A stretch of 64,000 bases of DNA. Origin: Rhynchopus sp. YZ270_cl-10 (taxonomy: Eukaryota; Euglenozoa; Diplonemea; Diplonemida; Diplonemidae). The notes beneath the pieces were generated by a model. That model saw only the letters and a list, made by a program, of their open reading frames with translations, had not been told where the DNA came from and searched no databases. Made by a program: the position numbers and the translations under genes. The stretch spans positions 62,001 through 126,000 of the forward strand of contig OZ037906.1 of the NCBI GenBank assembly GCA_964035575.1. Direction: 5' to 3'. Positions 1-11,200 of this stretch are shown one piece after another. The first letter of the stretch is position 1; the number at the start of each line of letters is the position of its first letter.

Positions 1-858
1 GCCGAAGGAGACCCATGCAGACCAGACGACGTCATGCACGAAGGATGTGGAGTAGAGGAAGAGCGGGATGACGACGGTGCTGGGCTCGCCGTAGTTGTGG
101 AAGCGCTCCATCATGCGGCAGTTCTTTTCAAAGCGCTGCACCGTGTGGACGGGCCAGAGTACCTTGCCCGCTGCGTGCCAGTCCTGCAGGTTGTGGACCA
201 CCTCGAAGACGCCCTCCTTCGGTGTGTAGTGCTCCTCGTACAGGTTCACCTTTTCAATCACATCCGTCTCCTTCTCCTTTGCGTCCGCAGTCGTGCAGAA
301 CTTCGACTGAATCTCAGGCTCCTTCTGCACCTTCTCCTCGTCCTTCTCCTTCGACACTGCGTCCTTGCTCTTCTGAATCCACGTCTCCCGGGAATTCTTA
401 TCAGCAGGAGTCAGCTCGTCACTGCTCGCACCCTTCCAACCTTTCTTCAAACTCAGTGGTAACTTCTTTTCGAGGCGTTTGTTAAACGTTTTGACGTCGT
501 GCTCAGCAGCCTCCCAGGCACGCGAGAGTTCTTGTTGAAGGCTGTCCTCGGCAGGTGGGTGTGGTATGAAGTGCATCTGGCGGAGATGTTCTTCGGGTAT
601 CGCCTCGGTGAGAAGCTTTGTGAAGGCAGGTGCGTCGCGCCCGGAGGCTTCCCAAGCTGTGGAAAGTGTCGCACCAAGTGGGCTTGTGCCGGTCTTCTTC
701 GCTTGCATGTCGCAGAGCACCGTGACCATGAATGCAATCGGGTCCGCGGGTACGCTGACAAGAATCTGGTTCACCATGTCGTCAACAAGTGCCAGCACGT
801 TCTCACGCTGTGCATACTCCCAGAGGGGGTCTTTCTTCTCTTCAGGTTCGGTTTCCAT
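1..858 (-). CDS. RIIa-domain-like protein, C-terminus cut by window edge
   Basis: An uninterrupted frame of 286 codons runs from an ATG at 858 to the left edge, so the 3' end lies outside the window. Residues about 13-50 (LWEYAQRENVLALVDDMVNQ, followed by VPADPIAFMVTVL) resemble the RIIa dimerisation/docking fold, which often ends in a P-x-DP-x-x-F-hydrophobic motif. That fold docks proteins to A-kinase-anchor-like helices, often in cilia. The rest is charged (Lys/Glu-rich at about 150-200), then a more hydrophobic section with many aromatic residues near the edge. The ATG is preceded by a pyrimidine/C-rich tract that could be a splice-acceptor region. The RIIa call rests on motif spacing only and the downstream part is unrecognised. 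Confidence 0.6.
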   Translation of the reverse strand, partial: METEPEEKKDPLWEYAQRENVLALVDDMVNQILVSVPADPIAFMVTVLCDMQAKKTGTSPLGATLSTAWEASGRDAPAFTKLLTEAIPEEHLRQMHFIPHPPAEDSLQQELSRAWEAAEHDVKTFNKRLEKKLPLSLKKGWKGASSDELTPADKNSRETWIQKSKDAVSKEKDEEKVQKEPEIQSKFCTTADAKEKETDVIEKVNLYEEHYTPKEGVFEVVHNLQDWHAAGKVLWPVHTVQRFEKNCRMMERFHNYGEPSTVVIPLFLYSTSFVHDVVWSAWVSFG

Positions 859-1253
859 TTTTGGAGGTGGGGAGAGGGTGGGAGGGGGCTGATGGGAAGG
901 GAGAGGTGGGAATGGTGTATAGTAATGGTTGTGCAGCAGAGAGGCTGTGAGTTCCTGGGTGGAGTTGGCGTTCAACGAACGAACCAATGCTCCTTTGCGA
1001 GTGGCATCGGGCTGAAGAACAACCAAGGAGGAACAAAGAAGATGTGAACACCGCTTGTCGCGTCATTGAAGAAGCTGTACAGTTTGCTGCTTACGAAGTT
1101 GTGTGTTCGCAACTGCTGAGTGCTCAAGTTAGATGATCAAACAAACGATCTTTTTTTATTGCCAAAGAAAAGGCTGCCTCAACAGCGTTTTCTCTAAGTT
1201 TTTGGTAGCTTATTCGGGTCACCTTTCGAAAAATAACCCTGATTTCCCCCAGT
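859..1253. other. Intergenic, no gene seen
   Basis: AT-rich spacer between two minus-strand genes, with a T-run near 1150. No convincing ORF, RNA gene or repeat. Confidence 0.6.
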
Positions 1254-3313
1254 CTAGAGGTTCAGCATTTGCTCGTCGAGTGCTGTGAGCAGGACGCAAG
1301 GGTCTGTCTCACCTTCGAACATGTGCTTGAGCATCTCTGGTGGCGACTGTGAGGCACCGAGGGACATGACGTGGCGCAGCTTGGCACCACCCTCTGCACA
1401 GAGAGGGTCGTCTCTGAAGTACTTGTTCCATATCGAAGATGCGATCACCTGTGTGTGTGTGTTGTGTTGTGGCTATGTGGTGGGAGAGGGAACCATGCAC
1501 ATACCCGCGAGTACGCATAAGAATAGTACGCTGCTGGGTAGTTCGACATATGCATGAGCGAGAACGCCCGCCCGTCCATGCCCGTCTGGGTGCCCAGCGT
1601 AGGTGTGTGTATGCTCTTCAGGGTCGGGAGCACGTCGCTGCTCGGAAGCTGCGTCACGATGCCAGAAGTGTTGACATAGGACAGCGGACGCGTGCCGTGG
1701 AAGACAAGGTCTGCTGCTGCGAGGATGAGCTGGTTCAGCTTGCTTGTGGCGCAGAAGCTGTACTCACTCTCGTTCAGCTTGTGCACCAGGTCCTCGGGCA
1801 CAGGCTCGCGTGTCTTGTAGTGGAAGGCAAACTCCTTCAGCACACGGTAGTCCTTCGCATAGTACTCCATCAGCTGCGAGAACGTCTCCACGTAGTCCAG
1901 ACTGGCACGCGTCCCCGCCAAGTTCTGCTGCTCCGTCTGTCCAAAGGCAGAGTGCAGTGCATGCCCAAACTCGTGGAACAACGTCACCATCTCATCTGGC
2001 GACAGCAGCACCTCCTCCCAGAAGTCCTCACTCGAGCTGTACGAGCTGTCCTTCACACCCTCTGCCGACGTGTTGCAGGAGAAGATCACCACAGGCAGCT
2101 GCTTCCCGCCGTTCGGCACGTTGACATCGACAGACTCCAGCACCTTCTTGTGGAGCGTGGTGCCGAGCTGCACTGTGTAGTGGCCTGCACCAGGCATCTT
2201 GTCGGGGCGCTGGAGGAGGTCGGCGTAGATGGTGCCGATCATGGCGCCCTGCTTGCCGTCGGCACGCTTCTCGTGGAGGACGTACTTCTGCACGGTGGGG
2301 TGGTAGCGCTCGTGGGGCTCCATGGCGGCACGGTCGACAGTGATGTTGAAGAGACGCTCGCAGATGAGCTGTAGGCCACGCCACACGTTTGCGGCGGAGA
2401 GGTACTCACGCAGGCGCCCAAGGGCCTCACCGTAGACGCTGTGCTGGTGGAGCTGCGAGAGCTCGTCCACTTCGTAGTCCTTCACAGGCGAGGCCGCTTG
2501 GCCACGCATGGCCGCACGCTTCACCTGCATGAGCACGTCCAGCTCGTGCTTGCTCTTGTCCTGCAGACGTGCCGAGACGGAGTTGATGAAGGCCCATGCC
2601 TTCTCGGGTGTCTCTGCCATCGTCGGTGTCAACGCGTGGTGTGCAAAGCTGTCCGCCCCGAGGCACTGCGCAAGCGTGTGGCGCGTCTTGATCAGCTCGT
2701 CCAGCACCTGCTGCTGGCGGCCCCCCTGAGACGTGATGAGCTCATGCGCCAGACGCTCCTTGTCAGCATGCAGCTGCACAACATACTCACGCTCGCGTTG
2801 CGGCAGGTGGATGCCGTTTGCGTCCATGTCATCCTTCATGATCGACGCGTTGCGCTGCTGCACTGGCGTCAGCTTCGCCCACGTGGCAGGCTCGAAGCAC
2901 GCCACTAGGCCGTCGTACAGCTCCCGCGATGCGTTCATCTCAGACATGCACTGAAACACCTTTGTGAAGGAATCCGTCGCAGCACGGCGGTAGTGCTCGC
3001 CTGGGTGTGTGCTGCGTGTCGCCTCGCAGGGGTCGAGCACAAGGCACAGAGTGTTGTTCATTGTGTCGATCGTCTCCAGTGCATCAATGGCATCGTTCGT
3101 GCTCGTCGCCTTTGCGAAGAGATCGTTCGCAATGTCGAGACTCAGGTCCGCTCTGCTCATGAGCCCCTGCGGCGAGTACAGATACGCCAAGTCGTCTACC
3201 GACTCAAAGTAGTGCTCATGGAGACTCAAGAAGCTGTTGTAGTTCTTTGTGCTGTGCTGCCTTGATGCTGTGCTCGCACCACGGCGTGCTAAAGGTGTCA
3301 CGAGTTTTTTCAT
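1254..3313 (-). CDS. MIPEP: Mitochondrial intermediate peptidase-like M3 metallopeptidase
   Basis: Two exons, 1505..3313 and 1254..1448, give 667 residues. The 56-nt intron 1449..1504 starts GTATGT and ends CACAG. Splicing restores the family sequence YYSYAYSRVIASSIWNKYF. The zinc site HEFGHALH lies at residues about 447-454, with a downstream Glu in DYVETFSQLMEYY as third ligand. Residues 1-25 are Arg/Ser/Thr-rich without acids, as expected for a mitochondrial targeting peptide, which supports the ATG at 3313 over an in-frame ATG upstream at 3454. MIP/Oct1 removes an octapeptide from imported matrix precursors after the processing peptidase has acted. Length fits the family (about 650-750). 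Related M3 oligopeptidases are the main alternative. Confidence 0.9.
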
Positions 3314-3441
3314 TTTTATCCCCTCCCCGTACCTGAGAGTGCATGTATGATGGTTGAATTTAAAAATAATAATGTGGCAAAAGAAAGCAAAACACTTTAT
3401 TGTAGATCGCCGACAGCCTACCCCCACCCCTATACACCCTT

Positions 3442-4407
3442 TCAGGCACCCCACGTTACATCCCCGCAGTGCTGCGCGATCACTGCTGGGTAGTCGGTGA
3501 TGATTGCGGCAGGCTTCCGTGCAAGGTGGTTGACGTCACTTGGTTCCTTGACGTTCCAGACTGCAGCACCATCTCTGTACCCTGGGGCCGTGTCTGGGCA
3601 GGAAGCAACAACCTCGAGACTGGGCATCACATACGTCACGTGATCGGGCACATGCTCCTTCCCACCACAGTAGAGCGCTTCGTCACCACCAAAGGATGCC
3701 TCACGTACCCCCACCGCCAGGTGCACATGCTCGACAAGCTCCGCACGCACCGCACTGTCCACAGCCTTCTCATCCACAATCAGCAACAACCCTGCCCCAT
3801 GCCCTTTGAAGCTCTCACGATACTTCCCCAAAAGCTGTGCAGTTTCCTTCAACTTCTCCAACGGGAAGTTCTTCGGCTCCAGCGACAGCTGCACCAGACG
3901 CAACGCCGCCGCCGCTTCAAGGAAGCTTGCAAGCGTGACCACCGTCGCACGGTCGGGCGATGTGTTCGAAGAGAGCAGACGTTCCCGCTTCTTCAGCACC
4001 TCAAGGGTATGCTCGGATGGGGGCGACGCAAGCTTCAGGAGCTTCGTTAGGTCTTTTGGGTGCCCGACAATGACTTCACCGTCCTGGGTAAGGGTGAGGT
4101 CTAGGTCAAAGCACTTCACCCCCATGCGTGATACGAGCCACGTCACCGAACGGACAAGACCATTCCCTTGCAATGGTGGAAACAGGTGATGTCCTCTGGG
4201 TGCATTGTACGCTTTGTGGTAGCCTTTGTGTGAGCACACCAACGGCGCGGACACATCCGCAGTCACGTGGCATTGTGGTGTTGTTGCAACAGCAGACCGC
4301 GCACTGCGAGTTGCCGCAGTACCGCGGAACTCCTCATACAATACAAGCACCGCAGTGAGCGCCAAGCAGGGAAGCACAACACGAGGCCACACGAGACTGC
4401 TGCGCAT
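3442..4407 (-). CDS. GDPD-like TIM-barrel phosphodiesterase, membrane-anchored or secreted
   Basis: A 321-residue protein. Residues about 7-22 (LVWPRVVLPCLALTAVLVLY) form a signal peptide or anchor, so the ATG at 4407 is preferred although the frame is open further upstream. The remainder resembles a glycerophosphodiester phosphodiesterase fold: a candidate catalytic His in SHKGYHKAY, GVKCFDLDLTLTQDGEVIVG where the family has the metal-binding acidic cluster, a following GHP in place of the usual HD, and a terminal IITDYPAVI matching the family TDYP motif. GDPD enzymes cleave glycerophosphodiesters to glycerol-3-phosphate and an alcohol. The HRG and HD motifs are both altered, so substrate or activity may differ. 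The next gene downstream on the same strand starts 128 bp away. Confidence 0.65.
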   Translation of the reverse strand: MRSSLVWPRVVLPCLALTAVLVLYEEFRGTAATRSARSAVATTPQCHVTADVSAPLVCSHKGYHKAYNAPRGHHLFPPLQGNGLVRSVTWLVSRMGVKCFDLDLTLTQDGEVIVGHPKDLTKLLKLASPPSEHTLEVLKKRERLLSSNTSPDRATVVTLASFLEAAAALRLVQLSLEPKNFPLEKLKETAQLLGKYRESFKGHGAGLLLIVDEKAVDSAVRAELVEHVHLAVGVREASFGGDEALYCGGKEHVPDHVTYVMPSLEVVASCPDTAPGYRDGAAVWNVKEPSDVNHLARKPAAIITDYPAVIAQHCGDVTWGA

Positions 4408-4621
4408 AGTGTACCGTTTCCTCGAGTCTTGTTCAAAAAGAAGACTATAAAAACGCCCCTCTGAGAAAAGGGATGAGAGATTTGAACGGGAAGGAAAAAT
4501 GAATGAGCTTTTTTTAATACAGGCGATGACAGACCCTCGTTCGTATTGCCAAGGGTAAGCAACACCTTGGCGTCTAGCGGAATAACCTTTTGTATATTTT
4601 ACATCTCTTGACCCAAATGTC

Positions 4622-5938
4622 TTATCTTCTCTTTCGTTTTGTTTTTTCCCCGTTCGGTTGCTTTCTTGTTTCGATGAGGAGTTCTGTGCGCGTTGCCTCG
4701 CGGGAGCATGGGCGACATCGCTTGATACCACAGCCTTGCACTGTGCAGCGGAATAGGAGGCGGGGACACCTCGGGAGTTGGCCGCATCCTGTACAGACCT
4801 CCTTGCTGAGGGACACCTGGGTGAAGGTGTGTGGTGTACCGCTGTGGTTCGTGCTCGCCATGTAGAGGTCGATTGTCTCCTTCTCCGCAAGGCTGGCGGT
4901 GTTTTTCCCCTGGACATGTGTGTGGCGGTCAGGCACTGTCGTAAAGGAGTCGCAATGCGGCGGGAAGACCTCCTTCTTCAGCAGCGACGACGCATTCGCG
5001 GTCTCGGACACCACACGCGAATGGTTCTTCCACACCCCCGGCAGCTCTGTCTTCACAACGTCCACCGCAGACACATAATCGCCCAGCTCAATGAACCCGC
5101 CCATAGAGACGAGGCGTGCCCCCTGATACTCTGCCTTGCGAAACATTATTGCCTGCGCAGCGACCAGCGGGGAGTCGCTGTCCAAGGTGACAGGGACGAA
5201 CGGCTGGTAGCGTGCGGCAGACCATCTCTGCACAACGGTCATGCCCGGGCCGACACCAAAGACCTTGAGCGCGTTGTCGTGGTCGTCCCAGAGTGAGGTG
5301 TGCAGGGACACACGCTCCTCCTCGACAGACGCGTCGGCAGGAGGGATGTACACTACATGGTGCGGCAGGCGTTCTGGGTATGTGTACTCTATTTTGCCGC
5401 ATGCGCTGTGTACGTGCTCTGGTGACGCAGTGCGGCGTCGCTTCCGTGGCGGTTTTTGGGTCGTGGTCGTAGTGGTGGTAGTCGTAGTGCTTGCCTGCAT
5501 CGGAGTGTGTGTGCCACAGGAATAGTACTGTCCCCACGCAGTCTGCTGGTTCCCAACGGCAAGAAGTGCTGCCGGCATGTTCTCCTGGCTAGGTGTGCGT
5601 GTCAGGCAGTGTGGCGGCACTGCTGTGCCCAGCTCTTCGGCGCGCTGTGTGTGCAGGAGGTGCTGGTTGAACGACCCTGCGTTGTGTACCAGCTCCGGCT
5701 CAGGCAGTGTCGGGCGCGACAGAGGCACGGGCCCCTTGTAGCGTGTCTTCAGCAGATCTCGTAGACGTCCCTCCAACGCCATCCACACCTGCAGCAAGCC
5801 CTCACGCTCAGTCGGGCAATCTATGTCAGAGCCACCAAGCAGACGCTCGAATACGACCCCAGTACGGTCGATTGTTGCGTCCATCCTGCGCATCGTCGCC
5901 TCCTCCACCTGTGCAGTGTGGGAGGGGCATGTCGCCAT
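4622..5938 (-). CDS. Uncharacterised protein with C-terminal Cys-rich motif
   Basis: A 438-residue product if read from the ATG at 5938; the upstream in-frame part encodes Pro/Phe/Tyr-rich repeats typical of non-coding tracts in this window. A Thr-run (about ten residues) followed by a basic KPPRKRRR patch is a likely nuclear localisation signal. The C-terminus has CTGCGQLPRCPRLLFRCTVQ followed by GCGIKRCRPC, a C-x2-C...C...C...C-x2-C spacing compatible with a small zinc-binding finger. It ends in a very basic tail (EKTKRKRR). I do not recognise the family. Nuclear targeting and zinc binding are inferences from these motifs. Confidence 0.6.
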   Translation of the reverse strand: MATCPSHTAQVEEATMRRMDATIDRTGVVFERLLGGSDIDCPTEREGLLQVWMALEGRLRDLLKTRYKGPVPLSRPTLPEPELVHNAGSFNQHLLHTQRAEELGTAVPPHCLTRTPSQENMPAALLAVGNQQTAWGQYYSCGTHTPMQASTTTTTTTTTTQKPPRKRRRTASPEHVHSACGKIEYTYPERLPHHVVYIPPADASVEEERVSLHTSLWDDHDNALKVFGVGPGMTVVQRWSAARYQPFVPVTLDSDSPLVAAQAIMFRKAEYQGARLVSMGGFIELGDYVSAVDVVKTELPGVWKNHSRVVSETANASSLLKKEVFPPHCDSFTTVPDRHTHVQGKNTASLAEKETIDLYMASTNHSGTPHTFTQVSLSKEVCTGCGQLPRCPRLLFRCTVQGCGIKRCRPCSREATRTELLIETRKQPNGEKTKRKRR

Positions 5939-6102
5939 TGTGTTGCCTGTGGTGTGTGGATAGGGTGAGGGGTAGAAGGGGTAGAAGGGGTGGAAGGGGT
6001 GGAAGGGGGAATGCAAAACGGTGGGGGGTGGGTCGTTGGCGTGCAATCATGCATGGGTCTTTTGAAAATGTTCAAAAAATGTGGCGAGAGCGCTACGCAA
6101 GG

Positions 6103-6939
6103 CTAGGATATTGCACAGCCCGTACCCTTCGGCTGGCGGTGGTGTTGCTGCACTGCGTTTGCCACAGCGCTGCTCAGTCTTGATGTGTCACGTGCCACCG
6201 TCAGTCGTTCGCAGTTGGCAAGGAAGTCGCACCCAACGTGCACGGCACTGCGCAACCCTGACAAATCAACTCCTGTCAACCCTGCGCAGCCGTCAAGAAA
6301 GCTGGCCCCAACGTGCGTCACGCTGCGCAACCCTGACAAATGCACCGTCGTTAACCCTGTGCATCCAAGGAGGAAGTTATCCCCAACATGCGTGACACTG
6401 ACCAACCCTGCCAGGTCGACTGTTTTCAAACCTACGCAGCCCCACAGGAAGTAATCATGCACGTGCGTGACATTGACCAATCCTGACAAATCTATTGTTT
6501 CCAAGAAAAGGCACTTTGCCAGGAAGAAGCTCTCTATCCGTGACACAGCTGGCACAGCGCTGAGGTCTAGCTCCGTTATAGATATGCCTGTGCAGAAGTA
6601 CTGCGGGATCACAGTCGCAACCTCCGCCTCCAGAAGCAAGCGTGCCACCTCAGCGTCGTTCACACTTCGCAGCCTCTCTGCGGTGATGTGCACTTCACCC
6701 AATGCACGGAGCGCAGTCAGGGCACGGTGCTTGTTTGTTTCCGTCAGCGTGACAATGTCTCCAGCACTCAGCTGGGTGATGTCCTCGCCGTCCTCCTTCC
6801 CTCCAAAGCCCATGTGGAAGCTGTCTCTACGCAGCCCTGCTGCCGCTGCCACCTTCCTCCGCATGTCCTTAACTGTGTCGTCAACACCCACCTCAACTGT
6901 GTACTGCTCACCACATAAGCCCTGCACGTTCAATTCCAT
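6103..6939 (-). CDS. Ubiquitin-like fold plus BspA-type leucine-rich repeats
   Basis: A 278-residue protein from the ATG at 6939. Residues about 1-65 (MELNVQGLCGEQYTVEVGVD..., ...GDIVTL) look like a beta-grasp ubiquitin-like domain. From about residue 120 there are at least four 23-24-residue leucine-rich repeats with consensus L-x-x-x-DLSGL-x-x-VTHVGD-x-FL-x-GC-x-GL, the BspA/LRR_5 type. It has no signal peptide or membrane segment. A scaffold or recognition role is likely but the partner is unknown. The DUF4116 gene at 42667-44187 has a similar N-terminal beta-grasp-like region in front of another repeat solenoid. The frame stays open to 7113 but that extension is low-quality sequence. Confidence 0.75.
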   Translation of the reverse strand: MELNVQGLCGEQYTVEVGVDDTVKDMRRKVAAAAGLRRDSFHMGFGGKEDGEDITQLSAGDIVTLTETNKHRALTALRALGEVHITAERLRSVNDAEVARLLLEAEVATVIPQYFCTGISITELDLSAVPAVSRIESFFLAKCLFLETIDLSGLVNVTHVHDYFLWGCVGLKTVDLAGLVSVTHVGDNFLLGCTGLTTVHLSGLRSVTHVGASFLDGCAGLTGVDLSGLRSAVHVGCDFLANCERLTVARDTSRLSSAVANAVQQHHRQPKGTGCAIS

Positions 6940-8295
6940 TATGTATCTTGAGCGAAGAACCTGACAGAGGAGTTCATAAGAGTGAACGTAAAACGATAAC
7001 TGTCTCATGAGCACAGTGGAATCAGAAACTGAAAGGTCTGGACTCCAACCGAGAGGGCGAGAAGAGAAGGCAAAAATTGAAACTAACATTTGGTACTTGG
7101 TTTTTCTTTGCACTTTTTGTCATCAAAAAAAAGATAAACGCAGAACAAAACAAAAAGAGGCGAGTCGGGAAAGGGGGAGGGTTTTTTTTTTTTGAAAACT
7201 TGTATTAGCGTACGTAGACACCCGAGGATGAACACTAAAAATGAGGTTTTCTTCTCTTCTCTTTTTTTTCTTTTGATAAATTGTTGGAGTGGTGTAGTTG
7301 CTTCGGTTGTGTTGCCACAGTTGTGCAAATCTCCACTTTCAATTTTTTATTTATTTTTTTTGGAATCTTCGTTGCAATGAATATGGCACCTTCCACCCGA
7401 AGATGCACAGCACTGGTTGTGTTTCAAGACTTGCCGACAGAGACACAGCTGAAAAATATTGACAAGAGGTTTCCCCTTCCCCTATTGCCCTGACAAAACA
7501 AAAAAAAACTAATTTCAAAAACTTTCCAAAAAAAAATACTTTCTGCGCACCTCATCCCTGCCCCCTCTCTTTTCACTACTCTCAGGTCCATATTTTCCCT
7601 TCTCTTTTGAATCCACCTTTTTTCTCTTTCTTTTCTTGAAAAACGTGACGTTTGCGACCTGTCCAGTTGTCTTTTTTTTTTAGTCCTGCAATACCTGTTT
7701 TCACCACGTACCGTCATGCTAAAATATATGTCTTGAAATACAACACCCTCTCGTAACAGGATACTTCACAACAAAATGCAAACAATTTCCATAATTTTTT
7801 TTTTCTTCAATATCCACCCAAAGGCTAGGAAACGTTTCTACAGCTATCTTTCCCCCTTTTTTTATTTGTGTTCACAATCACTGGCCCCCCCGTTTTTCCC
7901 TTCTCTCTTCTTTGCCGTCCTTTCAGGGTATCTTTCAGCAGGAACACGGCTTGTTTCTGTACTTGACGTCAAAAAATTTGCGGTCGGTTTCTCGGGCCTC
8001 GCCCCGATGGCTGTGCACTTGATCCCTACACCGTAGGTTGGCCTGACAAAAAGAAAAATCAGGCCGACTGAGAAAACGAGGAGTACTCGCTTGGGGGGGA
8101 GGGGGGGTCCTGAGGGGAAGGGGGGGACATGTTTGCCTTGTTCTGTTTGATTCATGCGTGGCTGATCTTTTTGGCGGGTCTTGCGGGTCGTCTGTGGAAG
8201 GGATGCTGGAGGAGGTGCACTGTGCCTACATAATCCATGCTGACCAAAGTGCTAGTGTGCAGTGAGTTAGAGGGTGCTTCACTTTGTCCTCAGTG
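6940..8295. other. Long AT-rich intergenic region
   Basis: Contains many poly(T)/poly(A) runs and no convincing gene. A degraded partial copy of the 110-bp dispersed repeat may lie near 7730-7765 (shared CTTGAAATACAA and CCCTCTCGT). Confidence 0.55.
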
Positions 8296-11200
8296 TTACG
8301 ACGTCAGCCACCCGGAGTCGGAGCTCGAATGTTTGTCCTCGTCATCGCTCACAGGCTCTGCCTGCGCCTCTTCGTTCGTGTCTGGTTCTGCAGCAGGGTC
8401 GAGACCTTCACCTTCGGCATCTGCAATGGAGCCTTCCTGTGCAACCGGCTGGACTTCGTCAGAGGGAGGGTGCTCAGTGTCTCCTACGTCCGCTGTGTCG
8501 GTCTCGTCGCGCAAGACAATGTTGTTATCACCCGCAAAGGTGTTTAAGTCAGAGAGTGATGGAGGGCAGGCAGGCTCAGGCTCAGGCTCACGTTCAGGCT
8601 CACGTTCAGGTTCAGGCTCAGGTTCAGGTTCACGCTCAGGCTCGGCATCTGGGGAAGAGGGGAGTAAGGGAGGGAGCGGTTGGCTTTGGGGTACAGGGGC
8701 AATGACGGCAGGGGCAGGGACAGGGGCAGGCTTGTTCCATGGCTCCATGGACGCAAGTAGGGTGTCAGCATCTGTGCCCTCCGCCTCCGAGGCAACTCTC
8801 TCAAGGAAGTTCTTCCGCAGCACGATGTCCATGCCTGCGCTGCCGCAGGAGTCGCGCACGCCTGGGTCCATCGTCACAACCGCCACACTCGCATCGCCTC
8901 CAACATTCCTGAGCGACGCCACAAGGTCGTGTCCGGTCATACGTACGACGGTGGAGGACACGGCAGCTGGCACACCGCTGCTGCTGCACGAGCTTGATAT
9001 TGACACCACGTGCACAACCCCAGCATTCACCAAACTGGGTAGCAGTATGTTCACAAAGTTCGACACACTCACACCCCGCATCCAGCAGTTCTGTAGTGCC
9101 TCTAGCTGCACAAGATACTGCACAGGAATCACAATCTGTACCGACGATGCTGACTTCTCGAGCAGCCCCTTCCACGTGATCCGTGAGGGGCGTGGCCCCG
9201 GTCTGTCCAACATGTAGAGAACTGTGTCGTAGTCGGGCAGGTAGAACACCGTACGGCTCTTCACGTGGGCGCACAGGTGTGCCACAGAGGTGGATGAGAG
9301 GCCATGCGAGGTCATGCAGACGCCATCCGCCCACACTGGCACCGCATCTGTACCGGGAGGCAGCACCTGCACACCGTCCACAGCCTTGGTGTCCACGCTC
9401 CAGTCTGCACGGATCAGTACTCGCTGCACATCAGCCTTGCCTAATGTCTCAGCCATCTCCTCCAGCGCACCTGCCGGCATCTCGTTGAAGCGAAGGTCCA
9501 TCACAGACGGCAGCAATGGGAGGCTGTGTTCTGTGCAGAATGCAAGCTGCTCCTTTGCGATTTCGTACATGGTCGGGACTGCGCCCGTGCACGCCACGCC
9601 CAGCACGTCAACGAGCAAAGGTGTGTCTTGCTCCCGCACACGTTTCAGCGTGCGCCCCAGTTCTGCGATCCAGTCTGCTGGCCGCGGCACACCCGACAGC
9701 TCCAGCACCGCTGCTGCCACCTTTCTATTACCACACTGAAAGCTCTTCGTGTCGGGGTCTGCCAGCTTCTTGTTGATGGCCTCCACCAGTGTGGCTCCAA
9801 CGTCTCTCGCCTTCCGCAGGTCTAGAACCAACCTCCCTGTTCTGGAGCACACCGTCACCTCCGTCACCTGGACCTTAGGTTCTGATGGCAATGTGCTATG
9901 AGGCAGTGTGGGTTTAGGTATTCTTTCCAGATTTCTCATCTGATTGGGGTACTCTGCCGACCCTGGTTGGAGCAGTTGCTTGAAAAGTGATGTGTGCACG
10001 TCAAGCCAGAAAGCAGGCCACCATTCCCTGTAATGGTTGTTCGCAAAGTGAACAAATTTGATCACATTATCATGGGTAAGTTCGGGGTTACGATGAATGA
10101 TAAGTTTGTGAAGAGGTATTTTAGCGGGTGAGTTCAACCAACGCGTGATGTGGCGCAAGCATTCATTTGTTATGTCACACCCGGACATTTCTAGAACTTT
10201 GACCAGACGGGGCTTTGCAGACAGGATGTGCTCCATAAGGTAGACCACAAAGGACACCCCAAACCTGTTGTCACTCAACTTCAGCGTCCATGCAGCTTGG
10301 TATGGTTTGGACGGTGGCCTGTTTTTTGCAACTTCGTCAAGCATTCTGCATCCCTCTTCGTCGCTATAGCCACGCCCAGTGCAATCAACTGTCCACATAT
10401 TTTCCCGAAAGGTGCACACTGCACGTGGTGCGGGTGCTTTCTGCGGGCGGTGGTTCCCCTGCTGGTGTCCCTGGTCTGGGTTGCCAGTTCTAGAGATCGC
10501 AAACACGGGCACTTCGCTCTCCACTCGCAACGAACAAGACGGAAAGTCGCGCTCATACTTCTTCAGCAACACGCTCTTCAGCTTCTCTGCAATCGAAACA
10601 TCGCTCACAGCAGGGGTGCGATTGATGCTCAGCACACCAAGGGGTGCTCTGTTGCAGTCTGCACGTGGCTCGCATTTGTCTACCCAATCGAGAGCAATGG
10701 ACCGCAAGCATTTGGCGTCGATGTATGTGCTAGACAGGTCCAGGTCCACCTGCACGCCCTGTGCTTTCCAGAGCTGGAGGAAGCACTGCACCATCTTCTC
10801 CACGAACAGATGGCTCACCGAGTGGCCTCGGAGCGTGAGGTTAAGCATGCGTGGTGCGTTGTCGTTCTCGAGGTAGCGCAACTCCTGCAGAAGTTTGATG
10901 GCTTCCATGTCGTTCATGCATGAATGCGTGTCGAACTTCGACCATTTGGCTTGGTACGCCTTTTTGACCCAATTTGCTGTCTGTTCGGGTTGTCTCTGTA
11001 TCTGTGTGTCCACTACCGGGGGAGCGGGAATCCCTTCCCTGGAGTTGTACATCTTGGAACAGTGGCAAATGAGCAGCGGGCTTGACGAGTACTCAGGGGA
11101 CCGCTTGTTGCAAAACTCGAGCATGCGCCTGACGCCTTCGAGTGTCACATTCGTATCGTTGAGAACAACCTTGCATAGGGGCTTGCCTGGCCCCTCAGCC

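Noticed and set aside
1439-2374. 311-residue plus-strand frame
   Set aside because: Antisense shadow of the M3 peptidase gene, with no recognisable domain.
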